Below, in pieces: positions 1 through 12,400 of a stretch of DNA of 64,000 nt. The stretch is from Caprella mutica (lineage: Eukaryota; Arthropoda; Malacostraca; Amphipoda; Caprellidae), in assembly GCA_947561585.1 (NCBI GenBank), contig CANNZV010003207.1, forward strand, positions 1-64,000, read 5' to 3'. The notes under the pieces are model-generated. The model did not search any database. It was not told the origin of the DNA and worked only from the letters and a program-made list of their open reading frames with translations. The number at the start of each line of letters is the position of its first letter. Position 1 is the stretch's first letter. The translations under genes were made by a program, and so were the position numbers.

Positions 1-1594
1 AGCGCAACGATCGAGTCGATTTCCTGCGCGTCTGAATGATACAGGAAAATCCATATTATTCAAACGCACTAACAATCGACTGATGGTTTCTCTATTAAAT
101 GTAACAATTAGAAGCATAAACTAACAAAATCCATATCATTCAAATGCGCAACAATCGACTGATGGTTGACTTATTAAATATAAAAAAGTATTTAAAAGTA
201 TTTTTCCAGTAAAAACGAAACAAATTAATTAAAATGTTAAACAAAGAAAACCTGTAGCATTCGAACGCTCAGGAATCGATCGATGGTTGCGATATCGATC
301 GATGGCTGCGCAAACTATTGATCAACAGATTGCGCAGCGAAATCGGTCGATATTGCAGATCACTCAAACGCCGCGTGACACATATACCTAAGTCCCTAGT
401 TCAGCTAGGCTAGAAACATCTTCCAAAATTAAAAACAGAACAGATCAAATATATTTTCTTCATAGATATTAAATAAGTACCTAGCTATATAATTAATGTT
501 ATGATAAGACTGTCAGAAAGAGATTTTGATAACAAATATAAAATTATGGGTCCACTTCCCAGTTTCCTCACTACTATTGTGACTAGCCTACTGCCAGGCT
601 GCAGAGTATGACTAATATGTCTCCCAAGATTTTATTTTTTTAAAGACAATTTCTCTTCAAAAGGTTGCAGAATCTTACCTAATATTATCTGTTTATCATT
701 AACAATCAAATATATATAATAACAATCAACTGTGTCAACATTGGTATCAGTTATCATTTTTTACTTTCTATTCAAATCAAGACTCAGGAGACAGGAGTGG
801 GTAGGTAGGTACCTAATTACTATTTTCAGTATACTGTATATGGACATGGTATAGCCTATATAGTATAGGTAACTATTTATGTAAGTAAAATCAGGAGGTC
901 CTCAAGTTTATAAACTAATACTAATTAGAGATTCACATTTATAAAAGATGCCTTGCCCATATTACATTAAAAAATTATAATTTAATAGAGACATTCTAAA
1001 AATAGGAATGCAACAATCTAACAGAAATTACTTACAGAAGAAAATAGATGTGCTGAATAATAATGAGATGTTATTTTACCTATTGATTGATGAAATTCAT
1101 ATGGAACCATCAAGTCATCAAATTCAAATAAAGATATAGCTAGTAGCTCTATTCTATATCCTATGAAAAATTTAACTAGAGAATCTCTCTGTGCTTAACT
1201 ATAAGTTATATCATTCATCTCAGATAATAATAGAGTGAATAGAAAAACATTTGAAATTGTTTGTGCTGGTAATTTACTGAATGCATAACTCAGTGAAGTT
1301 CATTATGTATTCTATTAACTGTTCTTTTCAGAAATCTATGTAAAAAATCATGTAGTTAAAGCCTAAAGGTACTGCAAGTAATGTATTACATATCTTGAAA
1401 ACCTATGCTCAAACTCATCTAATATCTCTGTGAGTTGTTTATAATAAAACCATCATGACTTAGCCACAATATGTATTACCCTTTTCATTCCTAAAACTTC
1501 ATTATTAAATGATTCAAAAATAATTATGTATTAATCCTTATTCATTTTATTTGAATGTTAAGTTATTTATACTAAAATTTATTATGTTTTTCAG
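1..1594. other. AT-rich non-coding stretch with a diverged direct repeat at its left edge
   Basis: Positions about 46-90, 126-169 and 247-290 are three diverged copies of a segment containing the core ATTCAAACGC followed by AATCGACTGATGG. The rest to 1594 is AT-rich with no long open frame and no exon I can support. It is probably intronic or intergenic sequence upstream of the exons at 1595-2029. Confidence 0.5.
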
Positions 1595-2029
1595 AACTTC
1601 TGCTAAATTAAGGTCCTCAAACATATCAAGTGAAATAAATTTGCTGCTGCCTTCCAAGGAACGAAGCCGACGAAGGTAAAGACGACCAGAAATCATTTAT
1701 ATATATATATAGATTAAACTTGAGTTCATTATTTAATAATAGAATATTTCTCATACCTTAATAATGAAATCAATATCATGGTTATTTTCATATCTTCATA
1801 ATCAACTTCATAATGATAGTAATTCATTTCTTGGGCTAGTTCATGTATCTATAGCTAATAGAATAAATTTATAAATATTGTTCTCTTTTCCAGATTAATG
1901 TTTTCAAAAATGATTCATAGTAAGCATCGACACCACTCATGGCCTGGCACCACACCTACTTTTGCTGAAATATCTTGGTCATATCCTTCTCCCATATATT
2001 TCAGTCACTTGAAGGTTGAATTTTTATGA
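1595..2029 (+). CDS. last two exons of an unidentified spliced gene
   Basis: Two exons join in one frame. Exon 1595-1675 follows the acceptor TTATGTTTTTCAG and ends at CGACGAAG before the donor gtaaag. Exon 1894-2029 follows a strong acceptor, TTGTTCTCTTTTCCAG, and ends with TGA at 2027-2029. The first exon is open in only one frame (one base, 26 codons, two bases); the split codon AG/A gives Arg and the second exon then stays open for 44 codons. The encoded tail is basic and rich in Ser, Arg and His, with HRHHSWPGTTPTFAEISW near the end; I see no known domain. The start of the gene is not found and may lie before the window. I do not recognise the family. Matching phases and good splice sites are the evidence; there is no expression or homology support. 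Confidence 0.45.
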
Positions 2030-2862
2030 AATGGTTTTCATAATGCTAGTCAAATTCTGCAAGATACATTATTGATATGGCTACTCTTGTGGAAGAGATG
2101 TTGGCTAAATCTTATTTTTTAGAGCTACATTGCAAATTAGTCTGAATTCTGAAAGGACTTCCAATCATTCAAAAAAAACCTCTCAATTGTACTATTTTTA
2201 GTGTTGAATAATGAAAAAAAGAACACTTCTGGAAAAGGTTCCACTTCTTTTCAGATAAGATATCAACATCTTCTATTAATCATTTAAAATTGGTATGTCA
2301 TCTTCAAACAGCTTTATTTAGTTTAAAATATAGTTGCTTACTGTTTATACTTTAGAGTTTAGACCTATGAAATATTTTCAGTTCCTTAGTGAAGTTTGAT
2401 TCAACAAGATTTTAATTATTATTTTGAAACCCTTCATGGACATATTATACATGCTAATCCGTTATTTTAATAAAATATAGTTATCAAACTGTTTTTTTTT
2501 GTCTAAAAGCTTATAAATTCGAAAATTAAAAAAAATTATCTCTTTAGTTATACCACTTGGAAAAGTTTCAAATATATTTTTTTTTTCAATTATTATTGTG
2601 GATTTATTAAGATTAAAATTCTCATTGTTTTCATTAATTTTCAACGCACATTCTGGTGGGATAATAAAAAATAACATTTTGCAAGCAGTTTTGTATACAA
2701 TAGCTACTTTTTTTAATTGGACAAAGTTTCTGGTAACAATAGTTACATATACCTTCAGTCAGGCATTTGTTTCTGTTAAAGTTAACTAATATTTATTTCT
2801 ACAACTTCAATACAAACAAAAGAACAGTATTATGAACATCATTTATCCTCAATATTCTTTCT
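2030..2862. other. AT-rich stretch, no supported gene
   Basis: Likely the 3' untranslated and downstream region of the + strand exons. Short open frames on both strands around 2460-2790 have AT-driven composition with runs of Ile, Asn and Lys, and I do not count them as genes. Some of the - strand sequence could be further decayed parts of the THAP relic at 2863-2953. Confidence 0.4.
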
Positions 2863-2953
2863 GTCTAAATCATTTGGAAACAGAAGTGTATTCATCCTGC
2901 AGATTGTAATAGCAGTTACAGCCAGGAACACAGCATTTATTGCCTCCCATCTT
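2863..2953 (-). pseudogene. broken THAP-domain N-terminus
   Basis: On the - strand a good acceptor (TTTCAACATTTCAG) is followed by an ATG at 2950 and the start MGGNKCCVPGCNCYY. The CCVPGC motif with its two zinc-ligand cysteines at the extreme N-terminus is the hallmark of THAP domains, DNA-binding C2CH zinc fingers found in cellular proteins and in P-element-type transposases. After about 26 codons the frame ends in a stop, but a one-base shift restores the typical FPxD segment (FPNDLDRKN). The downstream C-x2-H half is not seen. It is best read as a decayed copy, probably of transposon origin, or less likely an exon with an assembly error. Confidence 0.55.
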
Positions 2954-4459
2954 CTGAAATGTTGAAAACAGAGATAAATTTAGAAAAAAATCTTTCAATG
3001 TTAATGAAAATGTTTTTCTCCGACTGCATTAAAATACAAAGAAAATATAAAAATAATAAAATGAATACATTCGATGTAATTCAATTGAAGCTTTTGACAA
3101 AATATTAGAAATTATTGGTTATTATTATATAGTGATATTGTTTTTTTTGAAAAGCATAGATACATGCATCATTTTTACTAAGTTGAAAAAATCATATGTT
3201 AATGCAATAAAAACTATAAGTACCTATCCCAAAATAAAATAAATTGAAAGACTGAATGAAAAAGGTTTCTTTTATTCTAGATAGAATAAAGTTTCCCTTC
3301 TGTGGTATTTATGTAATCTTCAAATGATATAATCAAACACTGTCAATGTTTGTGTTTAATTTAATTAGTTGAGAATTGCACATATATACAATTTTTTTGT
3401 AAATTTATTAGCTACAGCTAGTTCTAATTGGAAAAAAAGTAATTACAAATTTTACATACTAATTTTAAGTACCTAATCATATGAAGATTATTTTAAAACA
3501 TATGCTTCAACTATTATATCATTATTGTGATAAGATTCAGTAAAAAACTAAATATTAGTATTTAGTAGTTAGATAGGTAGTGGACATAATTGACATTCAA
3601 AAATTAAATGATTAATTACCTTTAAAAGTTGAATCAACAGCTGCTATACAACCTCACTTTAGTCTGTAGACAATATTTTGCTTATCAGTAGCTAGGTAAC
3701 TAGATATATGAAGAACATGTAAATATACTTAACTAGTTATGAGATCACAAATCTGCAAAAATGAAAATAAGGATTAAGTTCAGACACCAATACTAGTGAA
3801 TTAATGGGGATTGAATCATCCAGATTATATTGCCAACAGAATCTAGAACTCCATTTTTTATAGCATCAAGTATGCAAATCCGAATTAAAGTTATTATAGT
3901 TACACAATAGTGTAATATATTTGATTTAATTCCTACTTTCTCTCAATCAGTTATATTTAGATTTCAGATTATTTTCTACCACACAGCAAATAGTTTCTCT
4001 TATTATTATTGGTTCAAAATAGGGATGTTATAAATAAATCAACCAACAATTAGGTAGGTCCAAAGTAGTTCTAGGTCCTTTTCGCCGTAACACTTTTGCT
4101 GGTAATATGACAATTATTTAGCAAAATAAGGTATATTCATTTTATAGTAAAAAACAGTAGAGTATAAATCTTGTCATTTACAAACTTGGGTGGGGGAAAT
4201 GGAATTACATTTGCTATATCTCATTATATTTATAATTTATAGCTTTTTAATTTTTTTGGGCACAAGTGACATACCATGATTCCATGAGGCATGAAAGAGT
4301 CATGCAGCAAAAAAAATTTTTGGGCAAAATGACTGGTCACCATCCAAAAGGTCCAGGTGACTGAAGGGAGATTCAGAAGCAGAGAATCTCCCTTAGTGGC
4401 CACTTAGCCAAATTAATGATAACCCAATCTGCATAATGTGTCTCCTGACCACTCTGGAA
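2954..4459. other. AT-rich non-coding stretch
   Basis: No open frame, splice-framed exon or RNA gene could be supported. A short hairpin (GACCACTCT and AGAGTGGTC arms, near 4448-4470) marks the transition into the repeat patch that follows. Confidence 0.4.
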
Positions 4460-5640
4460 AGAGTGGTCTTCTCTGATTGATTAATTACTCTGTTGGAGTT
4501 TAGCAAACCTTAAAATACAATAATAAATTAATGGGAACTGTACAATCACAACACAATTAGCCTCTAAAATTCATCTGTTAGCCTTAGGTATTTTCCAGAG
4601 TGGTCTCCCGACTCTCAGAGATTATAATTTGAGAGAGAGTTACTCTAAGCAGCAGATTCAAAATCTCCCTCAGCTAAATTAATGGTAACATAGGAATTAA
4701 TACAAAATCTCCCCCTTGGTAACATAGGAATTAATCCGAAATCATCCTCAGCTAAAATACCAAATTAATGGTAACATAAGAATTAATTCAAGATCAGTAA
4801 TCAGTTAGATCATCCCCAGAGATCTTAATTTTCTAAAATTTGGCTCAGATTTGTTCCAAATTCTGCAGACTGGATGGTATCATGCCACCACTCTGCATAA
4901 TGAGTCTCTTCTCCCCCCTCCTGCAGAGTCAGAGACTTTAATTTGAGAGACAGTTACTCTCTGACTCACAAGTCTCACACTCACAGTAGTAGATTGACTA
5001 GATTCAGAAATTAATGGTTACATAGGAATTAATTCAAAATCTTCCACATCTAAATTATTGGTAACATAGGAATTAATTCAAGATCAGTTACCAGTAATCA
5101 GTTAAATCATCCCCAGAGATCTTAATTTTCTAAAATTTGGCTCAGATTTGTTCCATATTCTGCAGACTGGACGGTATCATGCCACCACTCTGCATAATGA
5201 GTCTCTTCTCTCCCTCCTACAGAGTCAGAGATTTTAATTTGAGAGACAGTTACTCTCTGACTCACAAGTCTCACACTCACAGTAGCAGATTCAGAAATTA
5301 ATGGTTACATAGGAATTAATTCAAAATCTCCCACATCAAAATTAATGGTGACATAGGAATTAATTCAAGTATTCCCACAGTCTACAGAGATATACAATTT
5401 CTGAAGTTGAGCTCAGATTTGTGGCAGAGTCTTGGAAAATGTTCCATATTCTGCAGTCTGATTAATTAATTAATTCAATGTCACCCTCAGCTAATTTAAT
5501 GGTAACATAGGAATTAAATCAATGTCACCCTCAGCTAATTTAATGGTAACATAGGAATTAAATCAAGATCTCCCTCAGAGATCTAAAATTCCTAAAGTTA
5601 GGCTCAGATTTATGTCAAGATAGACTTGGAAAATATTCCA
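4460..5640. repeat. imperfect tandem repeat patch (modules up to about 300 bp)
   Basis: The module TAACATAGGAATTAATTC recurs about nine times. A larger segment of roughly 290-300 bp starting with the CCCCAGAGATCTTAATTTTC region is present twice in tandem, at about 4789-5078 and 5079-5370, with a third degenerate part to about 5640. No coding potential is visible. The pattern is a young local tandem duplication built on an older short module. Confidence 0.7.
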
Positions 5641-6374
5641 AATTGGAATCTATAGCCTAGCTGCCTAGGCAGTGCTGAAGGCTACAAAATTATCACTCAA
5701 TTAGGCATATCAGTCCTAATTAACAAACTAACTAGAGAACTTAGTTAACAAAACAACACAAGAAGAAATGTTTAAATCCTAACAAGGATCATTATCATAT
5801 GATAATAACTTCCGAGTCTCTGATTTGCCTCCGGTGCTGTCACTGCTGTGCAATTCGTTCAGTTAAAAACCACTTTTATATATATTATAATGAATAAATT
5901 CACATAATTTTGATTGCAAATAATCCGGAACATTCCTTAATTTACATCATGAAAAGCACAAGGGGAAAAAACCATCATGAAGAGTGCAATGGCATAAAAA
6001 CCGAAGAAAATATGTTGCGCGCCATCTTTATCCATTAATTTTAGCGACATTAATTGGATATCATAGGACCACATTGAACAGCTGATTGAACTATAAACGC
6101 CATGATGAGCTGGCCTGATAAACTATAGACGGCCATAATACAATTCGGTTCAGTATATATTTTATTATTTGCTTTTAAAGTTTTTTAATACTCTGTGAGC
6201 AACAATCGAGCGAATCTCCAACCTGACGCTAAGAAAGAAGATTGTACACTCTTTGTTTTGATTTCAAATTTAGATTTTTAAACAGACAATAAGTTTTTGG
6301 CCTTCTTTTAAGAGAGTAATTGTTTCTAAAAGTATATAAACGTTTCTAATAAGTTTATCCATTTGTGATCTAGC
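5641..6374. other. non-coding stretch before the satellite domain
   Basis: A somewhat GC-richer patch at 5810-5870 has a short open run on the - strand but no convincing splice sites or start. The remainder is AT-rich. Nothing else is supported. Confidence 0.35.
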
Positions 6375-6830
6375 TAATCAGTGTCGTAATATCGATCTCT
6401 AGTTAATCTAACACATTTAGCTCATCAGGAACAGGTTCAAAGTTTGTGTCGAAATAATCAGCCAAATATAATCTAATCAATGTTGAGATATCGATCTCTA
6501 GTTAATCTAACACATTTAGCTCATCAGGAACAGGTTCAAAGTTTGTGTTGAAATAATCAGCCAAATATGATCTAATCAATGTTGAGATATCGATCTCTAA
6601 TTAATCTAACACATTTAGCTCATCAGGAACAGGTTCAAAGTTTGTGTCGAAATAATCAGCCAAATATGATCTAATCAATGTTGAGATATCGATCTCTAGT
6701 TTATCTAAAACATTTAGCTCATCAGCAACAGGTTCAAAGTTTGTGTCGAAATAATCAGCCAAATATGATCTAATCTATGTTGAGATATCGATCTCTAGTT
6801 TATCTAACCCCTGCACCTAATACACTAAAG
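6375..6830. repeat. satellite A, 99-bp tandem repeat (left block)
   Basis: The phrase GTTGAGATATCGATCTCTAG recurs at 6482, 6581 and 6680, giving an exact 99-bp period. Each unit also carries CATCAGGAACAGGTTCAAAG and GTCGAAATAATCAGCC. About four and a half units are present, differing by a few substitutions. The same family returns at 7975-8130 and as a long block at 15,206-16,830. Confidence 0.9.
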
Positions 6831-7860
6831 TTTGTACTACAGCAGTTACCTCGCTGAGAATTAAGAATGTAGGTAAATAAACTATTTAACACTATAAAAT
6901 CGATATGGTGAAATACATATAATTGATCCGAAAATGAGTCGAAATATTCACTCAAATATGATATCATCAGTGTCGAAATATCTACTTCCAATAAATCTGA
7001 AACAATCTGTTCATCATCATTTGATCCTAAAATATGTCGAAATATTCACTCAAATATTATCTTATCAGTGTCGAAATATCTTCTTCCAATAAATCTGAAA
7101 CACTCTAGTTCATTAGTAATTGATTCGACAGTATGTCGAAAATTCATTTAAATTTGATCACATCAGTGTCGAAATATCTACTTCCAATATATCTTAAGCA
7201 ATCTATTCATCAGGATTTGATTTGAAAGTATTTCGAAATATTCACTCAGATATGATCTCATCAATGTCGATATATCTACTTCCAATAAATCTGAAACAAT
7301 CTGTTCATCGGTATTTGATTTGAAAGTATGTCAAAAATTCACTCAAAATTGTTCTCGTCAGTGTCAAAATATCTACTTCCAATAAAAAAGAATAATCTGT
7401 TCATCGGCATTTGATCCGAAAGTATGTCGAAATATTCACTCAAATATTATCTTATCAGTGTCGAAATATCTACTTCCAATGAATCTGGAACGATCTGTTC
7501 ATCAGCATTTGATCCGAAAATATGTCGAAATATTCACTCAAATTTGTTCTCATCAGTGTCAAATATCTACTTCCAATAAATCTTAAGTAATCTGTTCATC
7601 GTCATTTGATCCGTAAATAAGTCGAAATATTCACTCAAATATGATATCATCAGTGTCGAAATATCTATATTCAATAAATCTGAATCAAAAAGTTCATCTG
7701 CATTTGATCATAAAGTATGTCGAAATATTCACTCAGATATGATCTTATCAGTATCGAAATATCTGCTACCAATAAATCTGAAACAATCTGTTCATCGAAT
7801 TTTGATCCGAAAATAAGTCGAAATATACACTCAAATATGATATTAAGTGGCATAAACTTT
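6831..7860. repeat. satellite B, 98-bp tandem repeat related to A
   Basis: About ten units begin CAGTGTCGAAATATCTACTTC and continue with AATCTGAAACAATCTGTTC; starts at 6968 and 7066 give 98 bp. Units are more diverged than A. A and B share the half-unit layout: a (T)GTCGAAATA start, a CATCAG phrase, and an ATGATCT..ATCA junction. They are probably old subfamilies of one satellite. Confidence 0.85.
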
Positions 7861-7974
7861 CACCCTCTTTTAGCACAGCGACTAATATTATAGCATTAAT
7901 AATCCTCAACTATTTATAATTTAATTGATTAAAAAATAATTGATTTTAGTGTTAGATAATTTTCCAAAAATGAT

Positions 7975-8130
7975 CTAGCTAATCAGTGTCGTAATATCAA
8001 TCTCTAGTTAATCTAACACATTTAGCTCATCAGGAACAGGTTCAAAGTTTGTGTCGAAATAATCAGCCAAATATGATCTAATCAATGTTGAGATATCGAT
8101 CTCTAATTAATCTAACCCCTACACCTAATA
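7975..8130. repeat. satellite A, short block (about 1.6 units)
   Basis: Carries the same CATCAGGAACAGGTTCAAAG and GATATCGATCTCTA phrases as the left block, in the same orientation, ending at a CTACACCTAATACACTAAAG sequence that also follows the first block near 6811. The A-plus-flank junction has therefore been duplicated together. Confidence 0.8.
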
Positions 8131-8233
8131 CACTAAAGTTTGTACTACAGCAGTTACCTCGTTGAGGATTTGAGTATTTTCCACTCAAATTCTGGTGAAA
8201 ACATATTGAGGAGCGACAAGGAGCAATACGTAC

Positions 8234-8340
8234 CTTCCGGCTCAACCGCACTGAATGCTGCCCTGAGTGCAGGGTGAATCCAACATGTTGGATCTCCGAA
8301 AATGGCAGTCATTGCTGCCTGAAAACTACCATTTGGCGAC
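8234..8340 (-). CDS. candidate internal exon of unknown gene
   Basis: The - strand segment between an acceptor ending CATGCAG and the donor CCGGAAG/gtacgt is 107 nt and open (one base, 35 codons, one base). It is clearly GC-richer than its surroundings and encodes a neutral, alanine-rich peptide beginning SPNGSFQAAMTAIFGDPTCW. The upstream - strand side is a duplicated palindromic repeat, so the exon could be a captured fragment or part of a repeat rather than a live gene. I do not recognise the product and no partner exon was found. Confidence 0.25.
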
Positions 8341-8349
8341 CTGCATGAA

Positions 8350-8520
8350 TTGAGGGCCGCAACCAATGCAGCAATTGCTGCTAGTGTATTATCGGCATTA
8401 CCTGTCTTGATGAGTGCATGCATGAAATGCGGGCCGAAACCAATGCAGCAATTGCTGCATTGGTTGCGGCCCGATGTGTATTATCGGACCTCTCTCGATG
8501 AGTGCATGAATGAAAAGTCA
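8350..8520. repeat. palindrome and flanking short duplication
   Basis: Positions 8431-8472 form a 42-bp inverted repeat with one mismatch (arms GGGCCGAAACCAATGCAGCA and its complement). The phrase GTGTATTATCGG plus GATGAGTGCATG occurs on both sides (about 8380-8425 and 8473-8515), so the palindrome sits within a local duplication. It should extrude a stable hairpin. Confidence 0.75.
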
Positions 8521-9486
8521 TGTTTAAATTTTCAGCCAAACATGATGCAAACAGTGTTGAGATATCGATGTCTAGGTAATATAATACATTTAGTTCATCA
8601 GTAACAGGTTAAAAGTTTATGTCAAAATATTCAGCCAAATATGATCTAATTATATGATCCAATTATTACCATTTTAAAATGAAAAAAAATAATACTACAG
8701 GGTTGAATACAGAGACCAATGAGGTGAAAATATGAGGAAAAATTAAAAAGTTCTTGTACCACTTGAATCTGTATTTAATTAAATAATGAACACATGACAA
8801 ACATAAATTACTAGAGAATATTGAAGTATGGGGGGGGGGGGAAGCTACATGTGAACTCATCTAAATATTAAGAGATTTACTAAAGTAACATAATATGAAC
8901 ATTCTTAGTCAGTTCTAGCTAGGTAAATTGTTGGAATGTTTAGATTGCACACACGCAGTATTCAAATCAATAAAATGATTAAGTGAAATCACTTGAATTA
9001 GCTTCACCAAGCCGTCTTTGTGTGTAATTGTTAACAGCATTACTGTTACTCATAATTATTTTTACTTTCCCAGTTTTCCTTATTTGCTTTGCGTACAACT
9101 GGAATAAAAAATGAACCAAAACAAAAACCGGCATAAAAATACAAGAATCTGAGGCACAAACAATGTGCTGAAAACTATGCAAAACTAATCTTCGGTGTTT
9201 CTCATACAGATGACAACGGCAAGTAAAAGATAGTTCTAACTAACGTCAATGACGTAATGTAAACGTTTATGAACCAGCCAGATGATAAACTATTTTTGAA
9301 CTGACTTTTAAAGACTAAAAAACGATGGCATGTGTGGGAGTTCCTGACGAGTTTTAAGCAAACGTTTAAAATAGTTCTCAAGCGAATATCTTTTATCTCC
9401 TACAAATGATCAAGCCAATGAATCGCAGAGTAGTATAGTAGTGTTGTCCTTGCCAGATCTGAACATGAGGCGATACATCTGAAAGA
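8521..9486. other. non-coding stretch between satellites
   Basis: Begins with a degraded satellite-A fragment (8525-8645), then AT-rich sequence with an 11-12 base poly-G run near 8830. No supported gene. Confidence 0.4.
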
Positions 9487-12400
9487 AGAAAGTACTTATA
9501 GAGAATGATGGTACAGACACTTTGTTAAGAGAGAAAATGATGGTACAGACACCTTGCCAGAGATTGAATGACAATACAGACACTTTGTTAAGAGAGAGAA
9601 TGATGGTACAGACACTTTGTTAAGAGAGAATGATGGTACAGACACTTTGTTAAGAGAGAAAATGATGATATAGACACTTTGCCAGAGATTGAATGACAAT
9701 ACAGACACTTTGTTAAGAGAGAGAATGAAGGTACAGACACTTTGTTAAGAGAGAAAATGATGGTACAGACACTTTGTTAAGAGAGAAAATGATGATACAG
9801 ACACCTTGCCAGAGATTGAATGACAATACAGACACTTTGTTACGAGAGAAAATGATGGTACAGACACCTTGTTAGAGAGAGAATGATGGTACAGACACTT
9901 TGTTAAGAGAGAGAATGATGGTACAGACACTTTGTTAGAGAGAATGATGGTACAGACACTTTGTTAAGAGAGAAAATGATGATATAGACACCTCGTTAGA
10001 GAGAGAATGACAATACAGACACCTTGTTAGAGAGAGAATGATGGTACAGACACTTTGTTAAGAGAGAGAATGATGGTACAGACACCTTGTTAGAGAGAAT
10101 GACGGTACAGACACTTTGTTAAGAGAGAAAATGATGATACAGACACCATGCCAGAGATTGAATGATAATACAGACACTTTGTTGAGTGAGAGAATGATGG
10201 TACAGACACCTTGTTAGAGAGAGAATGATGATACAGACACCTTGTTAGGGAGAGAATGATGATACAGACACCTTGTTAGAGAGAATGATGGTACAGACAC
10301 TTTGTTAAGAGAGAAAATGATGATATAGACACCTCGTTAGAGAGAGAATGACAATACAGACACTTTGTTAAGAGAGAGAATGATGGTACAGACACCTTGT
10401 TAGAGAGAGAATGATGGTACAGACACTTTGTTAAGAGAGAGAATGATGGTACAGACACTTTGTTAGAGAGAATGATGGTACGGACACTTTGTTAAGAGAG
10501 AAAATGATGATATAGACACCTCGTTAGAGAGAGAATGATGGTACAGACACTTTGTTAAGAGAGAGAATGATGGTACAGACACCTTGTTAGAGAGAAAATG
10601 ATGGTACAGACAATTTTTGACATACTGTCTAATCAAATTCTAATGAAAAGAGTATTTCAAATTTATTGGGAGTAGATATTTCGACACTGATGAGATCATA
10701 TCTTAGTAAATATTTCGACATACTTCCGAATCAAATCCTGATAAACAGATTGTTTCAGATTTATTGGAAGTAGATATTTTGACACAGATGAGATCATATC
10801 TGAGTGAATATTTTGACATACTTTCGGATCAATTGCTGATGAACAGATTGTTCCAGACTGATTGGAAGTAGATATTTCGACACTGATGAGATCATATTAA
10901 ATTGAATATTTCGACATGATGGTACAGACACCTTGCCAGAGATTGAATGACAATACAGACACTTTGTTAAGAGAGAAAATGATGGTACAGACACCTTGTT
11001 AGAGAGAAAATGATGGTACAGACACCTTGTCAGAGATTGAATGACAATACAGACACTTTGTTAAGAGAGAAAATGATGATATAGACACCTCGTTAGAGAG
11101 AGAATGACAATACAGACACTTTGTTACGAGAGAGAATGATAGTACAGACACTTTGTTAGAGAGAAAATGATGGTACAGACACCTTGTCAGAGAGAAAATG
11201 ATGGTACAGACACCTTGTCAGAGATTGAATGACAATACAGACACTTTGTTACGAGAGAAAATGATTATATAGACACCTCGTTAGAGAGAGAATGACAATA
11301 CAGACACTTTGTTACGAGAGAGAATGATAGTACAGACACTTTGTTAAGAGAGAAAATGATGATACAGACACCTTGCCAGAGATTGAATGAAAGTACAGAC
11401 ACTTTGTTACGAGAGAAAATGATGATATAGACACCTCGTTAGAGAGAGAATGACAATACAGACACTTTGTTAAGAGAGAGAATGATGGTACAGACACTTT
11501 GTTAAAAGAGAAAATGATGATACAGACACCTTGCCAGAGATTGAATGACAATACAGACACTTTGTTACGAGAGAAAATGATGATATAGACACCTCGTTAG
11601 AGAACGAATGACAATACAGACACTTTGTTAAGAGAGAGAATGATGGTACAGACACCTTGTTAGAGAGAGAATGATGGTACAGACACTTTGTTAAGAGAGA
11701 GAATGATGGTACAGACACTTTGTTAGAGAGAATGATGGTACAGACACTTTGTTAAGAGAGAAAATGATGATATAGACACCTCGTTAGAGAGAGAATGACA
11801 ATACAGACACTTTGTTAAGAGAGAGAATGATGCTACAGACACCTTGTTAGAGAGAGAATGATGGTACAGACACTTTGTTAAGAGAGAGAATGATGGTACA
11901 GACACCTTGTTAGAGAGAATGACGGTACAGACACTTTGTAAAGAGAGAAAATGATGATACAGACACCATGCCAGAGATTGAATGACAATACAGACACTCT
12001 GTTGAGAGAGAGAATGATGGTACAGACACCTTGTTAGAGAGAGAATGACGAAACTGACACCTTGTTAGAGAGAGAATGATGATACAGACACCTTGTTAGA
12101 GAGAATGATGGTACAGACACTTTGTTAAGAGAGAAAATGATGATATAGACACCTCGTTAGAGAGAGAATGACAGTACAGACACTTTGTTAAGAGAGAGAA
12201 TGATGGTACAGGCACCTTGTTAGAGAGAGAATGATGGTACAGACTTTTTGTTAAGAGAGAGAATGATGGTACAGACACCTTGTTAGAGAGAATGATGGTA
12301 CAGACACTTTGTTAGAGAGAGAAAATGATGATACAGACACTTTGTTAAGAGAGAAAATGATGATACAGACACTTTGTTAAGAGAGAGAATGATGGTACAG

